Assembly: GCA_013398955.1 (NCBI GenBank)
Contig: VWPU01018719.1
Location: forward strand, 103,413-167,412
From: Callaeas wilsoni
Taxonomy: Eukaryota; Chordata; Aves; Passeriformes; Callaeidae
Direction of reading: 5' to 3'
Length of the DNA stretch: 64,000 nt
Positions 26,752-39,680 of this stretch are shown here, one piece after another. The notes beneath the pieces are model-generated. The model was given only the letters and a program-made list of their open reading frames with translations, ran no database searches and was not told where the DNA came from. The position numbers and the translations under genes are program-made. Within the stretch, counting starts at the first letter, position 1. Each line of letters starts with the position of its first letter.

Positions 26752-29670
26752 TGCAAAGCACCATTTATTAGACAGCGTTTGTGGCAAAGACAGAGCTTGC
26801 ATTCCTAGGTATTACATTCAGTATTACTGGCCTGTTAATTTGTTATTTACATAAGGTTATCTATCTTATCTGGTCACTAACACACAATTCAGATTACTTT
26901 CCAAGACTATTTAAAATTTTATTCAGAGGTAAAGAGGGCCAAAAAGTGACACTTATTAGCTGGTGACTAATAAATAAGGAAGTGTCTGAGACATGCCTTC
27001 CAACATTTCACTTACATTTCCATACAAAGCAATCTACTGTACAAGAGATGGTTGCTAATGATTATATAAAAAACATGTTATGGAAATCTCCAGACTTACA
27101 TGGTTTATTTTTCTTCTGCATAAACATACACTGCCTGATGAAATTTATCTTTACTTTTAATAACCAGTATTTCTCAAAGAACATTTAAAGGCCTCAGAGA
27201 TGGTCAAAGCCAGTTTTGCTGACTGATTCAAAATCAGCCATGTGTCTTTTGACAGTCTGAAACCAGATTATAACATCCTGTTTGGGTTTTTTTGAGGCCA
27301 CATCCTTCTCTGCAATCAAAGTTTCAGTGAGTCAGATGTTTGAACACCTAGTGTGAAAAAAAAGCTGCTCTTACAAAAAGAGGCAACAGTGAGGGAGGAG
27401 TAAAAGAGCAGAAAGAAAGCATTACTTAGGATTTTAAATTGGAAAGGTGGGCGACTCAGAGGAGCAAAAATGCATAGGAATGAACTAGGAGGACTGTGGC
27501 TTATGCCTTCCAAAGATGCTACTAAGCAGGGTGGCCTGCATGACAGGCAGGTAGGTTTCTCGAATTCCAGGAGACTCTGGGATGGAAGGAGAAGAAACTA
27601 TTACTTGTAATATATGTTTAGGGATATATTTTTAGCGCTGTAACTCTTTGGGGACTAAATACAGGACAGACATCTTGCTGTTTGGTGGAAGAACAAAGAC
27701 TCTATTAGGAGTATTTGCTCAAAGCTGTAACAATTTAAGGAAGTATCAATAGCCTTACATCAATAATTAGGTCAACAAGGGGCAGGGAAAGGCAAGTTTA
27801 TTTACAGGCAAGAGAACAAATACATGTTGCGCGTTTTTGATCATATTCAAATGTTTAACTACACTGTATTTAAAGTGTAATTTTTTTCTCAGCTACAAAA
27901 TTAACAAACACTCCTCTTCTTAAAAAAAATGTGGATTTTTCAGAATATTTTAGGTTAATTCACGTGTTTTTTTGATTCACAGAAACCTTACTCTATGCTG
28001 TCTTATAAAAAACAATTTAAAAAAAATACCCTAACATATTCTAAGTGGAATGGTTACATCTATGAAGAATGTAATAAATTGGTGTTAATACCTAATAAAG
28101 CACTTATTAACACATCTGGAATGGAGAGTCAAAGGGCCTAATGTTCCATGAACAATAATATATTCCCTTAAAATCACAGTAACCATTTCAGTCTCAGAAA
28201 GAATTAGTTTTGGCTATGTACTGAATACATTCGCTCATGTTAATATAAGTGATCTTTAATATTCCTTTTACATTTACATTGCCAACAACTGTACTAGGTT
28301 CTTTACAGAACAAATGAAATCCTTGACTCGGCAGGCTGATGGTCTTCAGAGAGAAGAGGGAGAGTGGAAAGACAGCAGGAACACTGCACACACATTACTG
28401 AACACATCTGGGTGCAATGCAATTACCAGAGTGCTTTTCCCTGAAGTGTCACTCTCAGCCTCACATGGAGGAAGGTCTGTTTGCCTCAGGCTGCAGCCCG
28501 CAAGTTACAGGTAAAAGGGAAGATCCTTTAGGGTTAGTCCTGACAGGATACAAAGCGCTCCATGAGTGATCATCTCCTCCCATGAGCATGGAAAACTGAG
28601 ATGAAACACTCTCATTTACCCATAACACTGCTTTCACAAACTTAGGGATGTAGAGGATAATAAAGGAACATAAAGTAGTCAGGGCTTTTTATGATACTAA
28701 ATGAGATCTTTTAATCATATTTGCTTTATGTGGCTCTGGTAGCTACAATGCTTTTGGCAAAATCTTGTTTGAGTTGCTAAAGCATAATATCAAAGCTCAG
28801 ACTGAGATTTTTCATTTATTCTGAGATTTTATACCATTTGGGCCATTTTAAGACCATACATTCCATGGCACTTTTTATTTTTTTGTCATAAAATTTGTGA
28901 TTATTATACAGAATTTTTAACATACAAACATGCATAGATAATTGTAATATGCAGTCTATTTTTTTATAAGCATACTTGTATATAATTTATATAGTATGTA
29001 ATAGATTTAATGTACATTTATACAGTATGCCGTACTATGCCCTTTTTCCTTAGTACACTGCAAAACTCTTTGTACTGGCTAAACAACAAGAAACAATAGA
29101 AGATGTTTATTATGCATCTTGGGCTTGCTACATAAGTACTTTTTTCCCTTTTACATCTATTTAATTAAAGTGAGAATAGCACACAGTTCTAAAAGTGGAA
29201 AACCTGAACAATGAACTGTACAAATAAGTGTACTGTACCATGACTATCTAACACCTAACCTCAATATCATAAAAGCATTTTACAGATTTGATCTGCATAT
29301 TTATCTGTTCCCCTCTGAATCTGGAAAAGTGGAGTAGCTGTTGAAAATATGCTGTTAATTGTTCTCAAACATCTGTTGAATAACTCTTGAGAAATGACGA
29401 AATCAAAAGGGTACCTTTAATGGATGGTTTCTTCTTTATATCTCCCTCATATACACATTCATAAGTGTGTATTACATACGTCAACCCCTAAAAACTAATA
29501 GGAAACTTCAAATTACTTTGAGTAAAAACTGAATTTTATTCCTAAAGGCACAAACTTGCAGATACTGCCTACACTGAAAATGAAGCTAACATAAAAGTTT
29601 CCAAACGAGAAGGAAAAAAAAGAAACAATTCTTCACACAATAAAAATAAATAATCAGGTGCAAAAACATA

Positions 29671-29684
29671 CACACACACACACA
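29671..29684. repeat. (CA)7 microsatellite
   Basis: Seven CA units flanked by CATA and GACAGA variants. Ordinary dinucleotide repeat, potentially polymorphic. Confidence 0.85.
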
Positions 29685-30078
29685 GACAGAGGAAGCCTGT
29701 CTACAGTTAAGAAATTATTTAGACTTATGTTTCTGGTTGGTTTTCATCCCACCAGAACCCTATCAACAAAATTACAACCATGTATTACAGACTGCCTACT
29801 TACTGTTAACACACACTTAATCCTGCCAAGGCTGGTTCTACAGCAAACATTATCAGTGTGCAAACCACAAATGAACAAAATTACCATCTGCACACTGAAG
29901 AACAGAATTGCAAACATAATTATATCTCTTATATGTAGTAAGTACACAGTTGTTTAAAATTTGGACTTACAACCTGTTTTTCAAATAATGGCTTCAGTCT
30001 GCTTCCAAGTCACCAAGCTAATGGCTGTAATAAGTAGCTATACCTCTTAATCAGAGAATGTCACAATAAGCATAGTGC

Positions 30079-30094
30079 ATCTATCTATCTATCT
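30079..30094. repeat. (ATCT)4 microsatellite
   Basis: Four perfect tetranucleotide units followed by AATCT. Ordinary simple repeat. Confidence 0.85.
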
Positions 30095-30602
30095 AATCTT
30101 TTTTGGCCATGTTATTATGGTTTATGAGCAGTTTTACCACCCATATGTTATGCTGTCATGTTCTTCTAAAAGCTGGTTATTAGGATTAAATGGAGAAAGT
30201 GAAATATGAATGCCTGTATAAATTGCAAAGATGAATGCTGTTAAAAGCAAGGCGTCCTAGGTCAGAGGAAGACATGTCATATGTTGCAGGGCATGCCACT
30301 TATTTCAGCAGGAAACTCACACAATTTGCTTGGACTCTGTCATGCTTTCTGACTCATAGCCATAGTCTGGCTTAATATGGAAAACAACAGCTGATCCTCA
30401 TTTGTTTCTACTCTCCTAACATGTACCATGGCCCAAAATACTAGAATCAATCCTTCTTCTCACCAATTTTAAAGCCAGATGCTATAATGACTGTGTTACT
30501 CATCACATTAGGACCACTACACCTCATGAGAAATTATTGGTATCCCTTTCTGACCTTAACAATACAGCAAAATTCAGAGGACTACTTTCATTAGAACAAA
30601 AT

Positions 30603-30629
30603 TGTCTGATTTCACAATGAAATCAGACA
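30603..30629. repeat. Perfect 11-bp inverted repeat (hairpin, 5-nt loop)
   Basis: TGTCTGATTTC (30603-30613) and GAAATCAGACA (30619-30629) are exact reverse complements separated by ACAAT. The adjacent bases do not pair. Function unknown; it is too short for a canonical microRNA precursor. Confidence 0.8.
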
Positions 30630-30862
30630 TCCTTAGATGCAGAGACCTTCATGTTTGGTAAAAAATACAAGAGATGCACAATGGGGTATAACTAGAAAAC
30701 AAAAGAGAACTCAAAAAATCCTAAATCCACAAAGAACCTTGGATGTGCAACCTACAATGAATTATGACTTGCATAAGAACCAATACTGTAAGGCTTTTTG
30801 GGGTGAGGGAGGGACAATTCTCATTCTGTGACATTTTAGCAGAAGAAAACAAAGCAATTACT

Positions 30863-31370
30863 GTGCTCTGCTCAGCATTGAAGAGGCCACATTTGATGTT
30901 TTGGTGCATTGCACTTGCAGGAAGTATGGAGAAACTGGAGAGCCTGTATAAGAAAGCAACATATTTAAGAGAGTTCCTGAAGGTCTGATCAAGAAGAAGA
31001 GATTGAAAGGTGGGGTTTCCTTGTCTTACTAAAAGATGAGAGCTTCCCAAGAGAAAAAGGTTTTTTATTAATGATGACAGTGCTGGTTTTCTCTATATCT
31101 GGACAAAAACTCCCACTGATTTAACCTGCAATTTAAAAAAACAAGGGGAAAACAAAAGAGAAAAAAAGTTGTGATTCTGATAATAAGAGAGCAGACCTTC
31201 TAAATAAAAGGATCACAAAGCAGAGAAATAGACTACTGCAGGCAATCCACTTCACTGCAGATTTTTAAGGAAAAAATTCTGTAAGAGATAAGGTAGCCAT
31301 AAATAATTCATCCTAGTGGAATTAGATGACCTTTAGAGATCCCTTCTAGCAGAAGCAGTGTAAGAACATG
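30863..31370 (+). mobile_element. Old, diverged CR1 LINE fragment
   Basis: Three blocks in the right order match the CR1 3' region. The first, around 30863-30910, reads like the CTCTGCTCAGCATTGAAGAGGCCAC-type segment of the ORF2 C-terminus. The second, around 31218-31265, contains AGAAATAGACTACTGCAGGC and a GCAGATTTTTAAG word typical of older amniote CR1s. The third is the 3' end at about 31318-31355 with AGATGACCTTTAGAGATCCC. The middle (about 30960-31200) is too diverged or A-rich to align by eye and may contain an insertion. Reading frames are destroyed. Confidence 0.72.
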
Positions 31371-34300
31371 GTGGTCCACAAGGCAGATGGGAAGAGACGA
31401 GCCCCTCTTCTCCTGTAGCATGGCTTTCCATCCCAGCTGAAGAAGGGCTGGTAGGGCTTGGTGCTCCCATCCAAGGGCCTGGAGGAGTCACTCTCACAAC
31501 TTGTCTACCCTATAGTGTTCTATTTCTGAGACTGAAGAGACAGGGCTGCACAACAGAGCTGAATGACAAAATTTCCCTTTTCCTGCATGCAGCAGGAGTC
31601 AATGCAATTTCTTCAGAAGTCCCTCTGTCAGCACATCATCCAAAAGCCATCTGCTGTTTCCTAGAGTAGTCCTCCTGTAGCTGCCCTGATCCTCCCTGCT
31701 GCCTTTGCCCTGACCCTCTGCCATGGCCTCCTCAGCCTTCTCAAATCTTTGCATGGGCAACAGCTCCCTTTGGACTGTGGGGAGCAGTCTCCAGCTCTTG
31801 TAGGAACCAAGCTACATAGAGGAGCTAAATGACCTCTTAATGCCTATCCTGACAGCGAGACTGAGATCTACCCATGGCACACTATGGTGTATTTATCAGT
31901 AAAACACAAGCTAAGGCACTTCTGTGACAACTTTTGTCACATCACTAGAAGGGCAATGTTATAACTGGAAGTTCACAGGCTTCTCTACTCCGTTTCCAAG
32001 TTTTATTATCCTTCCTTTCAGAAATACACATCTTTAGATGTCTCTTCTTCTACTGTAGCAGGAAGGATTCCTTCTAAAGAACATAAAGGCTATAAACTGA
32101 GAAGAGACTTTTTTTTTTGTAGCTGCCTCTCACATTCTGGAAAAGGCCTTTGGCCAAAACTGGCCATGTCCAGTTCCAGGGGCTTTTAAATCTGCACATG
32201 ATGGGCAGCACTGTACTAGAGGCATGAAGCTAGCAGTGTGGCAATGTGTAGACAAACAGCATCCATACCAGTCTTTTGGTGACCTTATGTGCTGAATCAG
32301 CCCACAGCTGGCTGCTGAAGTAAATGGGATGCCAGCTGATGATGCACAGCACCGGCGCTGTGTGCTCACAGTGCTGCACCTACTAATGAGGTAGGTTGCT
32401 GCGCTCCGTGGTAGCTGAAGTTTCTATGGAGCTTTTATCTTCAGCTTCAGTGAGTTACAATAGTCCAGCCTGGCTGTGCAGAATGTGTTCATCACTACCG
32501 CTAGACCCACGCCGAAGAAAACGAAGCATAGCTTCTTGAACAGCCAGAAGTAGAATAATTAATTCCAGACTATTTCTGGCATCTTGGTATTGAAGCACCA
32601 GGTAGAATAGAATGCTGCACAGAACTCAAAATGCTTTGAAAAAGGAAGGTCAAGTGCTTTCCCGGAGAAAAGGGGTCAGTGCCTCTTCTACTTCCATCAA
32701 ATCACTCACACTAGATACCTTGCTATGCTGTGGCCTGGATACACCACGAGTCAGCCACTCTTGCTGAGTAATTTAACAGTATATTGTGATCTACACGTCA
32801 AAACCGGTAGGAAGATCAAGTATGGATGTTAATACGATTTAAAAGGTACTTTGCAGTAGCAACAGCTAGAGACACAATTAGGTCCCTGTCTCTGCTAGTC
32901 AAGGAAATATAATGGAAGATTAGTATAAGTAATTACATTACACTGGTCAAAATAAAAGAGCTAAGCACTGCATTTTCTTCCGTGTCTGTACTCATTTGCC
33001 TGCTTGAAGTGGCAGTTCCTTAATGCCTTAGCTGTGATAATATACTGTGGAAGCTTTACTGCAGGTGTACCTTTACCATTCTATTCACTTCTTATGAAAC
33101 AAAACTAAATAATGGCAGCACAAAATGGTACTTTTCAACATATGCTGGAATAAACACTTCTTTGATACACAACAGCCAAACATTATGATGGAGATGTATG
33201 AGAGGATGGGCAATCTTCAGCACCCTGCTGCTAGCTAAGTACCACCCTGTAGTGATGCGACAGCTTAAAATGTTCAGTATAAACCATTTTGGCTGTGGGG
33301 GAAAAAAATCCCATCCCAGAGTATTAACCCTTAAAGTGGTAAAACCTCCACATTTTTCCAATTTCCAGTGTTCCTCTGAAACAGCCTGCCTTGTTAGTGT
33401 GTACTAAAGCAAAGTTTAGCATCAGACAGAGGTAGTTGCTGGCTTTTCATACCAACTGGAGGGGAAGGAAGGACTGGCTTTTCCCAATGACAGAATCTAG
33501 AATATGGGCTGCAGAGGGACATATGCTCACAGTAATAAGAACAAAACAGTATTGCGAGGATGTCTTCCCCTCTGATGTAAGGCAGTGAAAAAGAGTTGTA
33601 CATAAAGCAGGACAAACATCTGACCACCCATGGAGACCCCAAGATCTGCAACAAATAATTGTACTTTCTGCAACAAATAATACCCTGTACTGCAACGACC
33701 TCGAGTCAGTGTATGTGCCTGATGGGCACAGTACTCATACAGACAGACCATGGTCAGAGCATGAGAACTTTTATCCTGAGCAACATGCCAAAGGGTGCCT
33801 CTCTGCCTTACTCATTCAGGCCTTTCTGGAATAAAATTGCCTCACAATGCAATTTTGCATTCGGAAAGGATACAGGACCTTTTGATTTCTCCCCCTGCTG
33901 TGGCCTCCTGCTTTCTGTTACCAGCCATAATTGCACTGTTGGTATGAAGCCACAAGCAGGCTGGCAGGGTAATGCCCTGCACAAGATGGCTGGACAAAGG
34001 TGAGCCAATACAGCATCCATACCATTCCCACTCCAGCGAAACAGCAACCGTGACTTGCAGCCATCTGCAGGCACAGCCATCAACACAGAAGTCCCCAAGG
34101 AGCAATTCACATTTTAGAGATCCCAGGCATGTCAGGAGAGCACACCTTTTTCTACATCCCTTGAGGATACGACACACAGTAGAGAGATGCAAACCTCATT
34201 CCTAAGAATATCCTTCTCCCCATTAAGGTTTATAAATGAGCTCAGCATAATCCACTTCTACTGGTGATCGTCCACTGAGCATCGCTTTTTTAAATGCTGC

Positions 34301-35839
34301 CAAAGATTAACAGTTCAGGTTGCTTCCTCAGCCCAGGAATTTCATGTAGTATCACCAAGCAGTATTCAGTAAATCTTCAGCTGCTGATGTAAAATGAAAT
34401 AAAATGACCAATAAGCAGTATTTTTAACCACAAAACATCTTACTCATTATGCAAGATATGCTTCTGTCATTCTCTGAGGGTAAAATGCCTAATTACTTAC
34501 ATTATATGTCACTGGGAATACAACAAATAAAACAAGAAAGGCTATTGAACGATGAAAATGACAACATGTGGTACAGGGGCTGACCCTAGGAGAGAGAGGT
34601 ATTTATCCTGTAGAGATGCAAATTGTAACAGGAGTTTTGAGAAAAGCACTGCCAATTAAGAAAATTGTCTGCCTCACAAGACCCATTTACCTAAATAATA
34701 TTTGCTTAAACTTAACCCATACTGTTCTGTTTGTGTGTGCAGAGGTGGAGAGCAGTGGCATACAAGATGATGAAATCCTGACTTCTCCCCCTCAATGTAC
34801 TTTCTGCTGCTCTTTGGGACTATAGCTCAGTGTAATCCAGAAAGGTAGTTTTCTCAAAACTTTTATTGGCTGTCACTGATGTCTGAACATACGGTCAGTT
34901 TGACAAAATCTTTAGCAGCCTTATGGCTTAATACCTGCATACATATATATGCTGGTTTTACCTCAACAGGCAATGGTATAAACCCCTATCTTTTTTCCTT
35001 TCTGCTGATTCCGTCACTTGCACACATTTACACGAAGAGGTACATACTGAGCAAAAATAATAGGAATAAAAATAAGTAGTGACATTACATTTCTGCACAC
35101 ACAATGGACAGCCATGTCTTAGGAAACCTCTATGTCCTCCTCCACATAAAACCTGTGAACCTCCAGAGCAGCTGCTACTTACTAGTAGTCTATAACGCTG
35201 CACACCCATAAATGTGCTGGATATGCTTGGTTATCCATCAGATATGCATAAAGGTAGTGGTGTGGCACACATTAGAATTCATTACTGCACTTTTTGTCGT
35301 GCTGGTTTTTTTGTATCCCCAGAGGTATATTCAGGCCAAATCAATGGCCTGCAGAAAGGGTAGATGATGCCATGGCACAGCTTGGAAATCCATTCATAAG
35401 GGAGAGTGACATGAAAGATGTATTAGATAGTTGTACTTTCTGGGGCCACAGTTGTCATTTTTGTGGAAAGGCACCTGCTACATGAAAAGTATTTACCAGA
35501 TTATTTGACAAAATGGGGTATAAGTGGACGTGAAGCCTTAAAAATTTATACTTGAAATTGAAAGAGCAAGTGTTTAACGGGCACCACAGCCACTGGTCCT
35601 ACACAAGCAGTACAGCGCTGGGAAGAACACTGATGCACAAAGATTAGTGTGAAAGGTTCCCAGCAATGACTACCTGCTAAATACAATGTAATTAGAGAAC
35701 ACTTCCCTATGAATTAAATGCAAATACTTTGATATGTGACTGAGCACATTACATTACACAGTATTAACATATGAAGTACAATTTAAGCCCTCTTCTCAAA
35801 CATCTGAATTTTTACCTAAAATGGCAGTCGAGCAGAATG
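31371..35839. other. Non-coding DNA, nothing recognised
   Basis: A CT-rich, GC-elevated patch occupies about 31390-31860, directly after the CR1 end. The rest is AT-rich. A short direct repeat (CTGCAACAAATAAT, twice) lies near 33645-33682. The segment 32780-33100 is repeat-free and might be conserved, but it has no clear motif cluster. Open frames up to 116 codons (33842-34192, minus) overlap others on both strands and show no domain. Confidence 0.55.
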
Positions 35840-36170
35840 CAGCATTTCCACACTAGGGGCAGCTTGGTGAGGCGTGAAAAATTGAATTTCAGCAAGGCAA
35901 TGGAAAGGACATTGTTGGGCAATTACAGCGCTCCAGTGTTTGCCATCCGCAAAGGCTGCAATCATCTGCAGCGACAGCGTGGTGCACGGCTCCCCCAAGG
36001 CATAGCACTCCAGTTAAATCAATTTGTCAGGAGCGGGGCTGCTGCCTCCCTACTGCAGAGGAGGCCCACCGGAGCGGGGGACAGCTGGGGCGCACAGCTG
36101 TCTCTCTGCAGCAGATCAATTAGAACATCAAAATTCATCTGCTAATTAGCAAGCATGTACAGAGGGGAAA
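35840..36170. promoter_or_regulatory. Candidate conserved non-coding element / enhancer
   Basis: This segment stands out from its AT-rich surroundings by composition and motif density. It has many CpG dinucleotides for intronic DNA. It carries two CAGCTG E-boxes (36082-36087, 36095-36100), two CATCTG E-boxes (35963-35968, 36136-36141) and two homeodomain-type cores, CAATTAG (36118-36124) and TAATTA (36143-36148), the last directly beside an E-box. This architecture is typical of developmental enhancers bound by bHLH and homeodomain factors. There is no simple repeat and no recognised transposon. The longest frame (124 codons, 35771-36145, plus) crosses the whole element, but it does not look like a known domain, so a coding reading is less likely though not excluded. 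Confidence 0.45.
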
Positions 36171-38009
36171 GAAACCTCCCTTAAATGAATCATTTCCATG
36201 TATTAATGAATTCAGTGACATCCCACATTCAGAACCTAGCACAACAAGAGGAGACAGAGCCACAAGAGGCACTGGCTAGCATTATGAGACAATTTAATTA
36301 TTGCAAAAGGTGATCCTACTGTTGAAGTGAAAATAAAACTTGCTACAACTAAAAATATCAGTGAAAGAAGACGCACATCTAGTAGAGCTACTAGAGTCTG
36401 ATCACAGTGTAAGCAGTGATCCTTGTAAGGCTGCATTGAGAGTAAATACAAGCGGGACCAGGAAAAATACAAATCCTAGTCAGCCTGACATGCTGCTTGC
36501 TTTGGAACATGCTGAAAGTCCCTTGACTTCTGTGATTGAGAACTGGGCCTCAGGTCAGCAGTTTTTATCCTTGTTTTTCTTTATTTTTATATTCAACCTT
36601 GGCGTTGTTATTAGAACGACACTTAGTGTTTATTCACGTCGCAACGTTGCTGAGGGTGTTTTTACAAGAGAGCTTGGCCAAAGTCAGCTGCTGCTCCAAT
36701 GCCATTTCAAGGCTTAGCAGGACAAGGTCACTAAATTTTTTTTTTTTTCCTGACAGTTTTAGCTTGTTTGGCACAGACAAGAACACACAAACCAACAATA
36801 ACATACTACATTTTTCATCCAAGCTCAGCGTAGCTGTTAATTCTTGCACACAGAGCTCCCAAACCTAGGAGAAGCTGGGTACACTGACTGGTAATACGCA
36901 GAAAATTTCTTCAGTTGGGAAGAGCCCCACTAACCTCCTTCGTTACTTCCAGTGCCTTACCCATCACAGCCTAATTGCAATGGGCTTGAGCGGCTCTTCT
37001 TTGGATACAAAGCACAAACCCTTTGTTCTTGGAAGTTTGTCTGAGAATGCTTGTACAATGGATATGTTGTTGGAAGTGCTCAAGGAAAAGAGAACAATGG
37101 TGTGCAGAGGACTAAGACAAAATGACCTTCCAGAAACAGCAGCATAATAAAGGAAACTCTAAATTTGACATCTGCAATGACCGTATTGCTCATCTAAGCA
37201 GCTGACTCACTAAACTCAATACATTTTCCCAAGTAGTCATCTTTTTCAAGGCTCTGTTTTCCTACAACTGCATGTTATACATGTAGGAACCCATAACTGT
37301 AGATTTGATTTTCAGGCCATTTGGCATCAGATAAATAACTGCAAATCATTATTTTGAAACAGACTGCTGTAACTTACAGCTTGATGAAGCCACAACACAG
37401 AATTCCTACTTGGAAACTATATTCTTTAACCTGACAAACAGGTGCTAACTGCTTACCTTGTTCTCAGTCCTCCAGTTTCTCATCAAGATTTTCCCCCTTC
37501 GGTTCTTTTAAGGACACTCATTAAAACCAAAACTGTGTTAGATGGCTGAAAACACAGAGCCACACAAGAATGTCAGTATGTGAGGAGCTGAACTCTCCAA
37601 GGGAAGGTTATGAAATGTTATTGCCAGCTCTGCTGCAGTAAGACAAACTGCCACAGAGAGCCTCGTCCATTCTCATCTGTTGAGGGAGGTGAGCTGAAAA
37701 TTAGTCACAGAGGAAGTCAACCAAGATAGTATAGTGCCCCCACTTGCCTTGCAATAACGAAGAGTGTGTATGAAAAATGTTTAATAACATGAGGAAGTTT
37801 TATCACCACCCTCACTTCTTTTCAAATCCTGCACTGGACTTTCATCTTGCACAATTTCCATTACACCCAACGATGCTTATGCATGAGCAGCAAGAGTGCG
37901 ACCCACCACGTATTACAGCTTTAAGCTGCCATTTAGTATCAAATTTCTTTCTTAACTGAGGATTGCTGAATATGTGAAGCACAGAGCTGTAATACATACT
38001 CCATTAAAA
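36171..38009. other. Non-coding DNA, nothing recognised
   Basis: AT-rich sequence with a T-run near 36735-36748. Open frames up to 125 codons at 36340-36717 overlap in other frames. No repeat family or exon recognised. Confidence 0.55.
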
Positions 38010-38400
38010 GCAGTCCAGAGAATGGTGACATTCTTCTTATCATATTACCTCAGTTACTGGCAGAATAATATAATTATGATTCACATTGAAGTGGCCTACA
38101 GAATGGATTTAATCAAATTTTAATATAAAATATGGCCACTTGGAGCATATTCCATTCAGTAGCTTGTTCAGTCAAGATGCTGGGTAGGGAGGGGAAGTGC
38201 AGTTATCATTCCCAGTAACAGGACAACAATTGCTTTTAAGTCAAATAAGGCATCAGGATGTTTAAGCACACATTAGAGGATGCATTGGTGTCACTGCTAT
38301 TGTGCTGTACTCTGTATATAATTCGGCACGGATGACTGCTGTGTCACGTTCAGTCCCTTAAGCTTACAATATAAAGACCTGAAAGAAATTGGTATCTGAG
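38010..38400. promoter_or_regulatory. Candidate conserved non-coding element
   Basis: A repeat-free block with AATATAATTATGATTCACA, GGATTTAATCAAATTTTAA and ACAATTGCTTTTAAGTCAA words, combining homeodomain-like and SOX-like (ACAAT) sites. It also has a CpG-containing stretch near 38324-38352 (CGGCACGGATGACTGC). The style resembles deeply conserved non-coding DNA. Conservation was not tested. Confidence 0.3.
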
Positions 38401-39340
38401 TGTGTCTAGCAAGGAATAAGTAATTCATTCACTGAGAAAAACTCCTATACTTCCAACATTCATGCAGACCAAGTGGCTGGATTCTGTTCTGAAGGACATC
38501 AGTGCAAATTCAGACAACAGTAATCAAAAGTACACCAGAACTGAGTCAGTATCTCCTGATTTGATTATAACCAGATGACTTAGAAGTTCAGTGTGTTCCA
38601 TTGATTAGATCTTGGGTAACTCCAAATGCAAGGAGATACTGTGATAAGTGTGCAAAATTCTCACCTCATGGATAGTTTATCAGAGAATCCACTTGGGAAC
38701 TATGGTTTCAAGTGTTCAGATATGAAACTAAATGCAGAGAAGACACAAAGGATACAAGAGACGAGAGGTACTAGATACAAAAGGCATTTTGCGTGAGTTT
38801 AGGCTCATTATTCTGCACATCTTCTGCAGCATAGAAACTCAGGTTTGCTGTTTTATAGTTTTAAGGCTCTAGCAAGGCACTCACATTCTGGTAACACAGG
38901 AAGAGCTGTGCCAAGCTAAAAATTCACTGCCAGCTACCTTTCAGTTTACAGCATCTAAGGGTCCACCCGTGCACTTTACAACTATTCACATTTTATCCAT
39001 TTGACTACGATATCCTAGCTGTTTATGAGTTTTTCTTCTTGAAGGTAGATTAAGCCCATGAATTCCCTGAATACCATTAATGGGTTCTGTTGTTGTTTTA
39101 TTTTGTTGGAGTTTGGCTTTTGGGGTTTTTTGTTTGCTGCTTTTTTTAAAAAATGCCAATCCATCTGCGAGTCTCCTAGGACTCTCACCAAAACCTTTAC
39201 TGCCTCAGAGCATCTGCTTTCTTTATCCTTTTCTTAGAGTAGATCCAATTGCTCTTTTCCCTTTGCTTTCTTCTGTTAACTTCTTTTTGGTTCCTATCTG
39301 CTATGTGTGATCATCTTTGTTTATTCACAGAACTAGCAAA
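38401..39340. other. Non-coding DNA, nothing recognised
   Basis: AT-rich sequence that becomes pyrimidine-rich on the plus strand from about 39090 onward. No exon or repeat family recognised. Confidence 0.55.
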
Positions 39341-39680
39341 CACTTTGGTTGAAAGACACCTTAAAGACCATCTTGTTTCAATGCCCATTACATGGGCAGA
39401 GACACCTTCCACTAGAAAAGGCTTCTCAAAGCCCTATCCAGCCTGGGATGAGGCATCCACAACTTCTCTGGGTAACCTCTTCCAGTGCCTCACCATCCGC
39501 ACTGTAAAGAATTTTTGCCTTACATTTAATCTAAACCCACCCTACCCCTCTTTCAGTTTAAAGCCATTACCCCTTGTCCTATCACTACAGACCCTTGTGA
39601 GAAGTCTCTCTCCAGCTCACTTGTAGTCCCTTTAGGTATTGGAAGGTGTAAGTCTCCCCAGAGCCTTCTCTTCCCCAGCT
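39341..39680 (-). mobile_element. CR1 LINE fragment, 5'-truncated
   Basis: Read on the minus strand, this is the last 340 bp or so of a CR1 element. On the plus strand the antisense landmarks appear in order: AAGACACCTTAAAGACCATC, CATGGGCAGAGACACCTTCC, AGCCCTATCCAGCCTGGGAT, GGCATCCACAACTTCTCTGG, CCTTGTCCTATCACTACAGA and AGAGCCTTCTCTTCCCCAGC. The element's 3' end is at the low coordinate. It covers the 3' untranslated part and the extreme end of ORF2, without reverse transcriptase motifs. It is better preserved than the copies at 30863 and 52214. Open frames across it are relics of the repeat. Confidence 0.92.

Larger units (their letters stand above)
26752..30862. other. AT-rich non-coding DNA, nothing recognised
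   Basis: Strongly AT-rich from about 27.8 to 29.6 kb. It contains a (CA)7 tract at 29671-29684, an (ATCT)4 tract at 30079-30094 and a perfect hairpin at 30603-30629. The interval 28820-29180 is repeat-free AT-rich sequence that could be conserved non-coding DNA, but no distinctive motif cluster was found. No exon recognised. Confidence 0.55.

Noticed and set aside
35848..35864. Second CTCF-like word (CACTAGGGGCAGC)
   Set aside because: One G short of the core, so the spacing is wrong.
39249..39626. 125-codon plus-strand frame
   Set aside because: Most of it is antisense reading of a CR1 element, so it is not a gene.
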